A stretch of DNA of 64,000 bases. Source: Pipra filicauda. Its lineage: Eukaryota > Chordata > Aves > Passeriformes > Pipridae. Each line of letters begins with the position of its first letter. Position 1 is the first letter of the stretch. The notes beneath the pieces are model-generated. The model was given only the letters and a program-made list of their open reading frames with translations. It was not told the DNA's origin and did not search any database. Positions 1 to 13,259 of the stretch are shown one piece after another. The position numbers and the translations under genes were made by a program. Location: the NCBI RefSeq assembly GCF_003945595.2, contig NW_024104532.1, positions 6,013,501-6,077,500 of the forward strand. Reading direction: 5' to 3'.

Positions 1-2379
1 TGGGCAGCACCCAGCAGGGATGTCAGTCTTTTTGGGTTAAAGTTATGGAATGGATCCTGGACTTCTTCAGAGCACCCGCTCCTCTCTCTTGGTTGGGTCT
101 GAACTATTGGTTAAATATCATTCCCATTTAGCAAAGTCCCACAACCATTGGCAGGACAGGCATTCTTAACACCTGTTAGAGGCTGGGGAGGGACACTGGA
201 GCAGGGTAAATCCCATTTGTGCTCCTGGAACGTGCCTGCCTCGCTACAGCATGTGAAGGTCCTGCAGAGCCAGAACACAGATCTGCAATTCTGTGGAACA
301 GTCATTGGGTCTAACACATAGGAGAACTAACACATCCCTGGGAAGATAAGCCAAAGCCATCTCCCATTCCCACAGTAACTGCAGCCACAGCTGCCCACAG
401 GTGCCACAGCAAAGTCAGACACCTTCAAGCACTGAAACTCTATGTTTGGCACCAAGTCTGGCTCAGCAGCTTCAGCTGAGCCCCAGCTCACACAGATGTT
501 TTCCTTCCTGCAGCAGGACCCCCACCCTGGTGAGTGTCGCTATGACACCATGGGCTGAGCCCAGTGCCACTGAGGTGTCACGTGGAGAACACGCTGGGGA
601 TAGGCTTGGAACAGCCACCCCAGCAGCAGCCAAGGGACTGGACAGGCAGCGGCCATGGTCAGGCAGTGCTAACGTGCACCCCTCACTGAGACATGCTTCT
701 GCCTTCTAAAATTACTCAGCTGAAAATGTACCTGTTTTGCACTATTTAATCCTCTCCATCCCCAGCTGCCAGTTTTAGGTCACTCCCTTTTCAATGAATT
801 AAAAATAACTTTCATGCTGCAGCGAGACATTTTTCAGACATGACCTAATGCAAATGCATCACCCTGTCAGCAGGGCTGTGGTCTGAGACACTAGGGCAGG
901 GCACCACAGGGACCCTTGTGGCACCCCAGCTCACCCACCCATTTACACTGCACCCACAGGGACAGGGGGCTGCAGGTCCACATACTCTCCTGGACCTTCT
1001 GTTTACTCATGTCCGCTGTCAGGACTTCAGACAAGGATAACAACAGAGCCTGGCTAACAACACCTTTCACGCCTTAAAAAAACGCCCTAAATGTTAAAAA
1101 AACTGTCTTGTGAGCAGAAGTATCCAACCCAAGCCCACCACAGTCAACAGGAGCATCATCCCCCAACACCCCGTGGGCTGGGTGCCTGCTCTTCTCCCAG
1201 GTGTCTCCAGGCAGTAATAGCAGCCTGGCATGGCACAGGAGAACATCCCGAAGGGAAACAGAGGGGTTCTACAGAGGTTACAGCTCGGGAGCACAGAGCA
1301 GCACCAGCTCCTTTCCAAAGGTGTCTCTGGACAAACCTGGGCCCCTCCAGCACTGGCGGTCAGTCACGGCTGCTGCCTGCACATCCCACCCACTGCCCTC
1401 GAGAGACATGACAGGGTGATTATTAATTAAAACGCACATGTATTCGCGCTGAGATGATCAATAATTTATGCCCATTTCTCCTAAGGTTCCTTCAGCAGTT
1501 TTGTGACAACAGAAAGGAAAAAACCTTCCCTCTTTTTTGCTTTTTTTTCATTTCCTTCATCACCTCCTACACGCTCAGTGCCCCGAATGCGGGAATTTAA
1601 AGCAAACAGTTTCCATGGAGACTCAGCCCCGCCGTCCTCCCTCCCCTCCCATCCTCCCTTCCCTCGGCATCACTGCATCTTCACGCTCTCGTGCTAAAAA
1701 TATCGAAGACGGGATTTGATTTCCGCCGTAGCGATACAGTTTTATGAGAAAAATAGGAAATTTACAATACACCCCCCTCCCCCTCTCCCAGTGTGGAGGA
1801 AGGCGTGCTCTCCACCAGGAATGGGGAATGACTGTTATTAAAAAGAAAGGAGATAAACCAGGGAAGCTTATGTCGGTGCTGAGACCTGGATCCCTGGAGC
1901 AGCCTGATCCGCAGCAGGGAGCTGTCCACACAGCCATCCCTCCCCTTCTGATCACCAGGGCAGGGGCCGAGTGCCCTGTCCCTTCTCCTGGAGCATCCCG
2001 GGCACCTCGTCCTCGCTCCCAGAGCATCCCAGGTACCTTGCCCCTGCTCCCACCACATCCTGCCTGCCCCAGCTTTAGCAGCAGCTCTGTGCAGAAGGGC
2101 CCTGGTACCACCTGTCTGGGTGGGGAGGCCATGAGACACCGCACATGTCCCACCACCCCTGCCAGGAGCACATGGCCCCGACTGGCACAGGATGGCATGC
2201 CCAGTCCAGCCCGTGAGGCCCAGGCAACAGCAGGAGTCAATGGTGGCAGGGGTATCCCTGGACTCAAACCCACCGGCCAGAGGGGTGTCCCCCAGCCCCC
2301 CAGGGGCTCTGCCTACTCACTGCTTTCCCAGTGGGACACGTCTCCTTTGGGGTGGGTAGTGTAAGCAGGCCTCTGACAA
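1..2379. other. PPP2R2B intron, nothing recognised
   Basis: Intronic relative to the B-beta-1 transcript. I see no exon with good splice sites, no RNA gene and no recognisable transposon. The overlapping open frames around 1620-2364 on both strands are GC-rich, have no domain and look like chance. Confidence 0.5.
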
Positions 2380-2826
2380 CATAGAATCATGGAATTGTTT
2401 AGGCTGGAAAAGCCCTCTAAGATCATTGAGTTCAACCATTCCCCCAGCACTGCCAAGGCCACCACTAAACCATGTCCCCAAGTGCTGCATCTCCTCATCT
2501 GTCACATGCCTCCAGGGATGGGGACTCCACCACTACCCTGGGCAGCCTGTGCCAGGGTTGAACAGCCCTTTCAGGGAAGTAATTTTTCCTAATATCCAAT
2601 CTAAACCTCCCCTGGTACAACTTGATGCCATTTCCTCCTGTCCTGTCTCTTGTTCCCTGGGAGCAGAGCCTGACCCCCACCTGGCTCCACCCTCCTGTCA
2701 GGGAGTTGTAGAGAGCAAGGAGGTCCCCTATGAGCCTCCTTTTCTCCAAACTGAGCTCCCTCAGTCGCTTCTCATGAGATTTGTGCTCCAGACCCTTCCC
2801 CAGCTCTGTTGCTCTCTGGCACTGGG
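2380..2826 (-). mobile_element. CR1 LINE 3' fragment
   Basis: On the plus strand this begins with the inverse of the CR1 terminal repeat (atagaatcatggaat, then ggctggaaaag and gatcattgagttcaacca). It continues through typical inverted CR1 3' sequence, including ccctgggcagcctgtgcc, ttcctcctgtcctgtctctt and ctccctcagtcgcttctcat. The element therefore reads on the minus strand and is 5'-truncated, as most CR1 copies are. It keeps about 450 bp of the 3' end and no intact reverse transcriptase. CR1 is the dominant LINE in birds and reptiles. The left edge (CR1 3' end) is sharp; the right edge near 2826 is approximate. Confidence 0.93.
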
Positions 2827-4414
2827 GGATGGGAAGGCTGTGAGGGGCTTTGGGACCATGGCGCCGGACGCCCCACTCTCTTTATTATCTGTATAAATCA
2901 CTCGGTGGATGGCACCACACACAAAGCCTCCAACTGCAGATGACAATAAATCGGGAAGCACCATAAATAACAGCAAACCGGGCTGCCAAATGAAGGATTT
3001 AGATCATTCAAATCCCGGGCTATGAGTTGCCAAATCCAGTTTAATGCTGATAAGTGCGAGATAATAACTCACCACAACCACGTCCCTCCTCCTCCCGTTA
3101 GATCCCCTAACAGAGAGAGAGGGCTGTGGGGGTTTGCCGAGGGGACAGGGATGCAGCCCCCAACCGGGACCATGACCAAGCCACGGCACAACGATCCACT
3201 CCCAGCCTGCTGCTCGGCTGCCAGGGAGAAAGCAAGTGGGACACCAACGGGTCCCGTTAATGGAAAACAAAACCTACGTCTGAAACCACTCAGGCGGATG
3301 AAGAAAGCACAAAGAGGTCATCAAAAATTAAGGGGTTTGGGGGAGGATGTCTGGTAATGGGAGAGCCAGAGCACAAGCCCACCCACAGATCCCCTGAGGG
3401 TGGCTCAGTGCATCCCACTGTCTCTGCATCCCACCATGCCTTGGCAGGAGGTGGACCCTGAGCTCAAAAGGGGCTTTCAAGGAGGACACAACCCTTTCAG
3501 TTTTCACTGAATAACTCTATACAACTCTCAGCCTTCCAAGGAGGACTCCTGGGTCTGTCCCTCAGTGACAGCCTGTGGGTCTTACGCTGCTCAGGAAATG
3601 GTGAGACTCTGCATTTCACTGTTTAAAAGAAATCCCTTTGGTCTCCCTTTCTGTCTGCCTCTCTAAAAAAAAAAACCCAAGAAAAAAATATATAGCAAGG
3701 TGTTTACTCTGAAAGGCACATGCTGTCAGCAACGAGGAATTGAAGCCCATGGTAGGGCTTTACATGCAGTTTGATGGGAGCTGTAGACACACCAATGCTC
3801 AGGCCAGAACACTGCAAGGTGCTCTGAAGGAACCAGGTCCTGCTCTCCCTTCTGTCAGGTCAGATTTACCCCAGCACCACCAGCAGCTGCAGCAGGGCTG
3901 GACCCCCGTCCCCACCCCAGCAGGCAGAGCAACAGGCTCATCCAAAGACCCAAACACAGCTTTCTTCCCTGCCCATTAAAAAGTGTCAGTGAGGAACCGA
4001 AACATGGAGGCTTCAGGGCCCCTCAGGTACAGAAAGGACAGGCTAAAGAGGAATAAAGCCTGGGCAAGGCTATGGAGCTTGAAGGGGACAGGGAAGTGCC
4101 ACTTCACTCCCACAAGAATGGGGAAAGGTGTGACGTGCAGGGTGATTGTGGGGAGCCTGGGCCATCAATCCTCCCCCAGACTGTGTGGTCCATGGTAGGG
4201 GGGTGTGAGGTGGGAGGGCAGAGGACAGCAGAGGTTAAACTGGGATCTAATTGCACGCAAAATCACATGTGATTGATCGGCATTGATTCTCCCCTGCTGA
4301 GGTGAATGATAGCCCGGGAAACAGAAATCAATTCCACTGCATTAAGCCCAGTAAGGATCTTGTAGCATCAGCAAAATGCCCTGAAACACCACTGCTCGCC
4401 AACACCACGAAGTG
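2827..4414. other. PPP2R2B intron, nothing recognised
   Basis: No exon, RNA gene or repeat family is recognised. Only a short A-run near 3666 breaks the composition. Confidence 0.5.
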
Positions 4415-4570
4415 AAGCACAGTGCAACACAGCATGGTACAGCATGGCATGGCACAGCACAACATGGCATGGCCCAGCATGGCACAGCACAACATGGCAT
4501 GGCCCAGCATGGCACAGCACAACATGGAATGGCATGGCATGCCACAGCAAGGCACAGCATAGCATGGTAC
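4415..4570. repeat. Pentamer-based minisatellite with 30-bp higher-order unit
   Basis: The tract is built of 5-bp words (agcat, ggcac, ggcat, aacat). A 30-bp higher-order unit starts at 4451, repeats at 4481 and recurs in diverged form at 4511. Because 5 is not a multiple of 3 and the words contain no stop, both strands stay open across the tract. This creates apparent proteins rich in His-Gly-Met-Ala-Gln on one strand and Cys-His-Ala-Val-Pro on the other. I regard these frames as repeat artefacts. Confidence 0.85.
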
Positions 4571-7500
4571 CTCCACCTGCCTGCCTGCTCCGCCCCAGCC
4601 AGGCCAGGGCTGTGGTGGAGGACAGGGTTTATGGAAGAACTGAGCCTGAGCACTCACAAGCCCCGGGGAAAGCCCAGGCCCATCCCTCTGCCCATCCTGA
4701 GTCCTGTTTCCTGCCAGGATCGGGCTGGAATCACGGCTCAGATAGGACCTCCTGGCAGCTTTGGGCAGGGCTGGATGCACTGCTGAGCCCCGCTCTGGGT
4801 AAGGCTCCTCGTCGCGATGATGCAGTGCTGCAGAGCCAGCAGCAGCTGCTCCTCTTCCCCAAAATGGAATAACTCTCCTAGATTGAAGTTCTAAAAATAC
4901 TGGCACATTCCAAATTTCTCTGCCCTTGTTACAGCAGAGAATAATTTTGTGCTACCAACCTAAACGAAAGAAACTTCCATCTGGCAGCTCCCCCCGTGCT
5001 GCTGCAGCACCCCCACCACAGCGCCTGTCTCAGAGTCCGGGTGTGCAAGAAAGTGAATTTACATCTCTCCGCCATCCTGGCCAGGTGGAATTCACTGGAA
5101 CTGCTGGAAAGGAGAGTTCATGAGGAAATAATGTCACGGAAGGGTTTGGCACAGAGACTCACGGGGAGCAGTGGCTCTCACGGCCGCAGGTACCTGGGTG
5201 TGCAGGGCAGGGCTGTGAGAGGAGTGGGGTGAGCGCTCCTCAAAGCTGAATGCACCAGCACAGACCATGCAGCCTCAGGCTGCAATGGTCAGGTCATCCA
5301 TAGGAGGAGAATAATAAAACAGAGAAGAAAGTGAAGAGCAGCTTTCAGGCAGAACCATAACTTAGCCCAGCTGCAGAGGTGAACAGAGCAGGGCAGAGTG
5401 TTGGAGTTGCCTTTGGCCGGGCTACCTTGGCCCTTGGCATTCGGCCCAACCCAGTGTCTGCACCTGCCCACCAGCCCTCACTGGTCCTGGGTTTGTACAT
5501 GCAACACAAAACTTCTCTTTCGGCATCAAGATGCACAACTCATTAGCTCTTGGATTAATGACAGCTTTTAATTGGTCGGGCTATGAACACCTTATAGAGC
5601 TGTTACACATCACACCTGTGATGGAGAAACAGCATGTTAATCATGACAATTAGCATGGGACTTGAGAATCTCTCTACCAGTGCAAATAACCCTCACTTTG
5701 TGAGGAAGGCCAACAGCTGGTTGAGGGTGCCACAGAGCACCCTGCTGCCAGGAGACCTGGAGCAATCCTGCTGGGCAACAGGAGCTGGCAGGGAGGCTGC
5801 ACTGCATCGCCCACTCGAGGGAAGCAAACGTGCCCCCAGCTCTGTGTCGAGCAGGAGAGGCTCCCAGATGCTGCCTCAACTGACAGCCCAGGCTGTGGCA
5901 GGACACCTGGTAACCACAAACCATGCTCTCTATAGAGCACAGCAACTTCAAAGCAAACCAATTGAGAACTGGGCAATTACTGAAATCCATCCTCTGCTGA
6001 ATTATGTTTTTCTCTTCTTACTGTTTTTTTCTCCATTATTCCTTTGCATGCACGCACACACACACACGTCAGGGCAGCCCTCCACAACACGCCAGTGTTC
6101 CCATTGCCAGAGGCTCAGAGGGCGGTGCTGGGACAGAGACTGAGGCTGGCAGAGCCTGCCCTCCCACTGCCCACAGCCCATGTCTCCCCCAGGCCCACGC
6201 TCCAGTGTCTGTGTTGGGCTGTGGAGCTGGCTCACACTGCCAGGAGCATCCCAGGTGACTGTTCTGTGCCTTGGCTCACTGCAGGATTTACGTTGGGATC
6301 CCTTTGCCAAGAGGCTTAGCGGCACAGCAGACACAACCTCCTCAATATGGCTGATTTGGGCTTAGGAACAGTGATGGAAAATCCAAGTCCATCTGCAAAA
6401 TCTATCCTTAAAATAAATGAGATTCTGTAAAAAGCACCTGAGCATCAATCAAGTCCTCCACCCTTCCCACACCTTTAAAAACTCCAAGGATTTCTACAAA
6501 CCTCAGGCTCTCTACCAGGACTGTTTGGGATTTCTCGTGCATGTGCATAAAGGCATAAGCAATGCAAAAACTTGTCTGGTTCCCAAATACCTCCCCAAAA
6601 CCTGTGATTTCCAGGGACATCGCTGGTTGCTGAAACCTGAACAGCTGACACAAGAAGCAGGAACTCACAGATGCTAACACCACCGAGCTCTTTGTATTTA
6701 CAAGATCTTTACCTCCAGCAGGAACACAAAGGCTGCTTTTCTCAAAAGGTAACACCGTGGTGACCAGCACCAGCTCTGACCCTCAGCATGTAGGTGTGTC
6801 CCGGGAATGCCGCTGTGCAAACCCAGGAAACCCTCAGACGTGCACCCCCCATCAGTCAGACTGTTCTTACAGCCGAAGGGTCGGTGTGCAGACACCGGGA
6901 TGGATGGATGCTTTCCAACACATTCCGTGTGCCACGCAGTCTGTCTTTCTGGTCATCTTGCTGCAGCCATCTGTTAGCTGATCAGCAAAAACTATTGACT
7001 GTTTAAAAATTTTAATTAGAAGTACCCAAATGTCAGCTAAGTGGGTAAAATTTGGAAGCAGCAAGCCTTCCTCTCACGTAGAGCAGCTGTTTGCAGCTTA
7101 TAACCGAATTTTGCTACCATCTTGCTCTGATGCCATTCTCTGTCGCATTATTCCAGTTTGGTGCCCCTGGAACAAGCCCCTCTGCTGAACATGGGCAGCA
7201 CAACAGGCACCCACTGTGACAGGAGCTTCTCACAGGACCCCAAAACCCGAGCACTCAGTAACTGGCACCGCCTGTAGAGACCTATTCCATGAAGGATCAC
7301 AAAACGCAATACACAAGTGGAGAGTCCCAGTAATGTGTGCCCATGGGCAAACCTGGGCACGGGGCGACAACATGAGCTGCCTGCAGCCAGGTCAGCTGGG
7401 GAGGTGGCACCGAGGCAGAAACATAGGTGGGTCAGCAGTGAGAAGCACCAGTGGGTCAGCGGTGAGACATGATGGGCCTGGCACATGATGGGGAATGAGA

Positions 7501-10500
7501 GGAGGCAAACAGGGAATGCAGCTGATGGATTTGAACACCTCCTGCACGGGGCAGCTGACCCTTCTCTGCCATAATCTGCCTCTGCAGCAAGCACCCACAG
7601 AGGCTGTGGCTGTCAGAGTCGTGGTGCCTGAAAGAATGTGCTTAACGCCCCAATTCCGATTCTAGGGGAAAGCACACACGCTGAACGCTACGTGCAGACG
7701 GTCCCTGGCATTTGTTGCATAGATTTGAATTTAATCAGCTAAAGATGACTTAATCCAACATCTGGGTCTGTATCAAGTAAGATGGCAGCACAAAGGGTCT
7801 GGGGCAGGTGATGCCACCCAGAGCACCGGGCTGTGCCACACCGACCTCAGCACCCATGTCTGGGAAGATGGGATATTTCAGCCTGACATCAGCCACCACA
7901 GTGCTCTGCCAGCAGCATTTCCCCTGCCCCTGTCCACACAGCCAAGTCCCACCACCCATAGAACCCCTCTCTGGGAGGTGGCATGGCCTGCCAGCACACA
8001 CCACTGCCCTCCCAGTGCCTTCGGGGGCCGGTGCCACTCGAGGTCCTCCCTCCAGAATGTGCTCCATTCCCGGAGGTGCCAAAGGCACAGTGACACCCGC
8101 AGCAGGCGGACACTGTCAGGCTCTGCCACCACATGTGGCTCAACGTTGCTGCCCAGCGCAGCCCCACTGCTCCTCACCAGGGCACAAACCCCTCACGAGG
8201 CAATGCAAGAGCTCACAGTAACCCAGAGCCCCTGCACGGCGCGAGGCCACAACACACATTTTGTCTGCTCGCTCTCAAACTCACCACAAACTACATTTTC
8301 TGCCTACTTCAACAGTTCTTCCCACGGAAGCCGGGTGCCTGTGCCATCATTTTCAATCTGCCCCTGGAAGAGTTTGTCTCAAGACATTTTCCTTGCAGTA
8401 TTTTAATTAAACTTTCTTTCTTTCAATTTAGTGTTGGGTTCATTAAGTGACGTCCTGAGCCACTGAAATGAATTGCTTAAAAGTGATTTGTGCAGCAGCT
8501 GAAGGAGCAGATTGCAGCTATAAATGAATCTGTCTTTGAACTTTGGGGTTTTGCTGCCCGGGGTGTGGAAAACACCCGAGTGCCACAAGCCCCTGGGGAA
8601 GGCCCAAGGTCTGCGTGGGCAAGGCAGCATTCCTGCCTCCTGCTGGTAAGGAACAAGGTGTGAAAACCGCTTGGTTTATAAACTGCAAGTGTAAATAACA
8701 AATATTTGTGTTCGAAAATGATCAGAAATTCCACATAGACATCTATCTTTAGTGGAAACAGGCAGAAAAACTTTGCTTGTTACAGGGAATAAACTCTGGG
8801 ATGTAATATGCTTCCAAATGGAAGCATGGACATTCATTAGATCCAATGAAAACCCTCTCCCAGTCAGATGGGATTTAATTAAGTCGATTCTGACAGGGAA
8901 TTAAAGGCCTTTGCTGGGAAGCCTGTTTCTGGTGTCGGGGCTGTATCACTGAAGCTAAACATGGTGCTTCCCCAGGCAGGATCAGTGCAAAATATTTTTG
9001 ACAAAACTGCTGGACTGAGATAATCTTGACATTGTTTATCCACACAGTGCAGGGACTGGAGTCAGAGCTGAACCTGGCTGTTCCAGTGAGGTCTTATCGT
9101 TAACACAGCAACACGCCAACATCAATTAGAGCGCATGGAAAACTGATTAGTCTATTCTAAACTAGTGGCAAATGATGAGAGAAGTACAGAAAATGCTCCT
9201 GCACACGAGAGGCCGGGCAGGGGCAGGGAGCTGTCACTTGCCCAGACGTGGTGGCCGCTCTGTCAGCAGCTCCACGAGCAACACAACAGCCCCAGCAATG
9301 TGCTCTGTGAAACACCCAGTGCTCAGGGCACCGAGGCTCTGTCTGAGTGGTATGTGATTCTGCTATGAATCTATGATCCTGCTGTCATAGGCTAGGAGTG
9401 ATTCTGCTTAAAGTGATTGTCCACCTGGCCTTACCACATGAGTCCATGGGGAATAGGGGCTCTCGGCTCCTGCCCTGGAGCACAGCAGCTCCCATGAGGC
9501 TGCAGCATCGGGCCAGGACATGGCCAGCACAGGACAGCACTTTGCATAAAGCTCTGATTAGCAGTAAAGAGCATCACTCCACATATCACAGGTGAAACGT
9601 GGCACTGCAGGAATACTGATCTGGAACACAAACCTGTTACTGACACAAGAGGAGCAGAGCGAGCCTGAAAATGGCTTGGATGCAACAGGAAAAGGGTTAG
9701 TGAGTGTGTCTGCAGCACTCTTGGTCAACACTCAACAGACATAACTATACAACATCCAACAACTTCCACTGAAAAGCCTCAGTGACAAACAGTACATTCT
9801 CTTACAGACCACCTTCAAGAAATGAGGTAAGAGCTGTCCCCCTCATCTCCATTCCTCCACATGTTGTCAGTGAGAAAGCAGGTTACCAGATGTTACCAGA
9901 TGTTAGGCAATGCTGCTTCCATATACCATCCGTGGCCTGCCCGATGCTTATCCAAAGACAAGGCACTGGGCTTCCCTCTCTAACGCTCCTGCCCTCTGAG
10001 GCTCCCCAAGGAGTGAATCATGCTGTTTGAGTAAGACCGTAGGGCAGATCTAAGCCCTGACTGAAGCCTGAGTCACATCCAGCCTCGGTTCAGAGCTCCC
10101 CACCCAAACCCCACAGCGTCACCCATCTCCGGTGACTCCGAGTGCCACTGCCAGCCCAGTCAAGCCTTTGCAAGTCTGGTGGTGCCCTGGAACACTGAGG
10201 GATTTGGGACAATCTCCGCTACAAAGCAGGGTCAGTGAACCACGAACACTCGCCCACGCCCACTCAGGTGGGATGAGGCAGCATCCAAACACGGTGCTCT
10301 ACACCAGCCCATGCCAGGCAGGAAGAACAGCAGTTCCAGGGAAAGGTGACATGCTATCCATGCAACATCCTCCCGACACAGGCACAGCCAGCATCAGCCG
10401 TAACTGTTTGTGCAGGGATGGGAGAGCTGGGGACTCAAGCAATGGTATATTCTGGAGCAACACCTGGGGTAGATCAGCTGGCTGCCGCTGCCACAGCGAG

Positions 10501-13200
10501 ACAGTGCTTCATCCCGGGGACAGGGACACTGTTCAGGGGGACAAGGAGCAGCGTCACTTGCCCAAAACAGCCATCACAGCAAGAGCAACTGCAGGACACT
10601 CAACACAGACATTGTCCCAGCCCATACACCCAGGTGCACACTGTGGGTAAGGGTGTGGATTTTAGCAGTTCTGCTGGGAAGCTGCTTCCCACTCTGATGG
10701 ACATCTGGGGATTACTGAATTCAAAACAGGAAACAAACTGCACTGTGGGCTGTGAGCACGTTTGGGCTTCGTTCAGAAGGAGAAAAAGTGAAAATACTAA
10801 TTAACCCCAGTTGTTGGAAGAATGCCCTGCAGAAACGTAACTCAGAATGGGTCACAAATCATAAAATAATAATAATAAAAAAGCCACAATGCTCTGGGGA
10901 CATTAAGCGATTACAGAGAGTTGTTATTTGGCTGATTTTCACACTTCATTAGCATATGCATAATTTAACAAGTGAACGTGCTGAGGGCTGGCAAGACATA
11001 AGAGCCACTTCCTTGAAACGCGAACTGTAAATTGGGACACCACAGTTAGGGGGGTTTGTTTTAAATCATGATGGAAAAGTGACATCAATTCTAGGCCTTC
11101 GGCAGAAGGAACGGATGTTCAGGGACAGCAGGCCAAGCAAAAAGCTGCCATGGGAAGGCAGCTGCCCCTCCGGACGTGGCCCAGAACGCCAGCCTTCACA
11201 TGGCTGGGAGCCACCTCAAAGCCTTTTAACAAAGAATTAGGTAAATCTGGATGAAAACAACACAGTGTGACTTTCTACCTCTCCCACTTGCCCGGCGCTC
11301 ACCGCAGAGCAGTGGGGCTGGCACTGAAGCAGAGGGCGGACAGACTTCGGGAGTTACCATCAGAGCAGGCAACCTTCCAGCACACTCATTCCCCTTCCAG
11401 CAGAGAGAAATGAGGGCAGGAAACAAAGACAATTCATCAGTACCAAGACGGCTACACGTCACATGGAAGGGGCAATGCCAAGACGTACCAGACCGCCCGG
11501 GGCCCCCGGTGCTGCCAGCCCTCGTTCACGCCGCGGTGGCCGGCGGACCCCGGGCAGCCCACTCCAGCAGGTGTGACACTGGGGGACCAAAGGCTCCACA
11601 GCCATCAGCCACAGAGAAGGACACCCCAGACCAGCAGCCCAGGGCACACTCTGCCCATTGCAGGCTCCCACAGCACCCAACAAGGCTGGGTGGGCACAGG
11701 TGTCCAGCACAAGGAGACCTGCAAGCTGAAGGCAGAGGGATGGTTCAGATGGGGGAGAGACGAGCCCTTTGCAAAACATATAAATCTCTTGCTCCTTTTT
11801 CTCCACAGCCTGTGGAAGCCACATCTCTAACCACCATTCCAGACTGTAATTTCCCCATATTTTAACAGATGTTCTGTTTATGAAACTGCAAGAGGATTTA
11901 GTACTTATGAATAATGCTATGAGGTCTGGGAGATGTTTCTTTATATGATTAACTGACCACAGGCCATTTGTTTTACAACAAAGAGGCTCAATGATCCGTG
12001 CACACTGATTTATTCAGCCCCCATCTAGCGCAATGGCTGACATCTCCCTGGTACCCACCACCAGCATCCGCTCGACGATGGGAGGGATGCAGACCATGAG
12101 AGCACATGCCCAGTGCTCTCCACGACAGTCCATTAGGGACAAAACTGATGGGCAGGAAAACCAGATTATGGTGGGGGAACCCAACAAATGGCACACCAGG
12201 TTTCACAGTGAAGCAGGTTTGGCAAAGTCCTGCTTTCAGGTTCTCCCTGGCGCTCGGCTCACTGGGGCATTGCTGCACATTTCACCCACATTTCCGATTT
12301 TAGATATAATTTTTGTTGCAAAGATAATGGGTATTACAAAATAAACTGGGGGAAGCAGTGACAGACCTGTCACATCGGACACCTCTGACACTGTTTGCTG
12401 ATGAAATATTGCTGCACCAAAACAGTGTGTGAGAACTGGCAAGTGGGTCTCACTCTGAATAAAAGTGGAACTGACAAATGTACTATAATTGTCCAAATTA
12501 AATAGCTGATGGCAAGTACCTGGCATCCTCCAGGTATCACATATTTTCTCTCCATAAGCACTTGATTTTGATCAGTTTGAGTTCCAGGACAGGCTGCTGA
12601 AAAGGTTATCTTCATTCTGACTTTGGCTCTCAATAAATGAACAGGAAATGTTATGACTATGGAAGAACTCTGAGTTTCTCCATCCAATGAAATGCAGCAA
12701 TGCCTGGATGGCACTTAATGTTGTTTTGTTTTGCTGCACATAAATAATTAGGAATGAGGCTGCAGTACTTTGAAGTTGAACTTAGGAGTATGAGTAAACC
12801 TACAGTGAGAGTAATAAATTATGCAAAACTATTTGTGCTCAGAATGTTAATGTTTCAAGATGATGCAAATAGGCACTTTTGAACCTCTTTTAAAAACCCA
12901 AAGAAGCCTTGGGATCAAACCATATGGTTCAAGTCAGCTGCCCACAGCAAGCTTAATGCTTCCGCCAGCCAGCAAGGATTTGGGCAATTAGTTTATTAAT
13001 GTGTTTATGCAAACACAGAAAAAGAGTTGGGGAAAGTCTCCTCCATTTCTCTCTGCCAAAGTTATTGAGCAGCATCAGACTGAGAAATCGTAAATCTAAA
13101 ACAGTTTAAAACCCAACAAAGCCTCAGTTAATCCCAGCACCCCAACAGGCAGAACTGGTGACCCCCTCAGGCAGACAGGGCATGAGCAGAGCAGTGTCTT
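4571..13200. other. PPP2R2B intron, nothing firm
   Basis: Single-copy intronic sequence. A short CA run lies at 6053-6068. Several AT-rich blocks (for example 8395-8560 and 10780-10980) lack repeats and could be conserved non-coding elements, but that cannot be judged without alignment. No coding exon was found. Confidence 0.45.
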
Positions 13201-13224
13201 AGCAGAGTCACAGGGAACGAGGAA

Positions 13225-13259
13225 ACAGTCCCTTCCAACCTCAAAAATCTACGAAACCT
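13225..13259 (+). mobile_element. Possible decayed CR1 3' tail
   Basis: The words cccttccaacctcaaa and atctacgaaa resemble the end of CR1 elements, where ccttccaacc is followed by an attctatga tail. The match is short and mutated, so this is only a possibility. Confidence 0.3.

Noticed and set aside
1623..2364. Opposing frames of 216 and 206 codons
   Set aside because: Overlapping frames on opposite strands with no family similarity; typical chance frames.
9353..9383. CR1-tail-like words (attctgctatgaatctatgatc)
   Set aside because: Too short and diverged, and no upstream CR1 sequence supports it.
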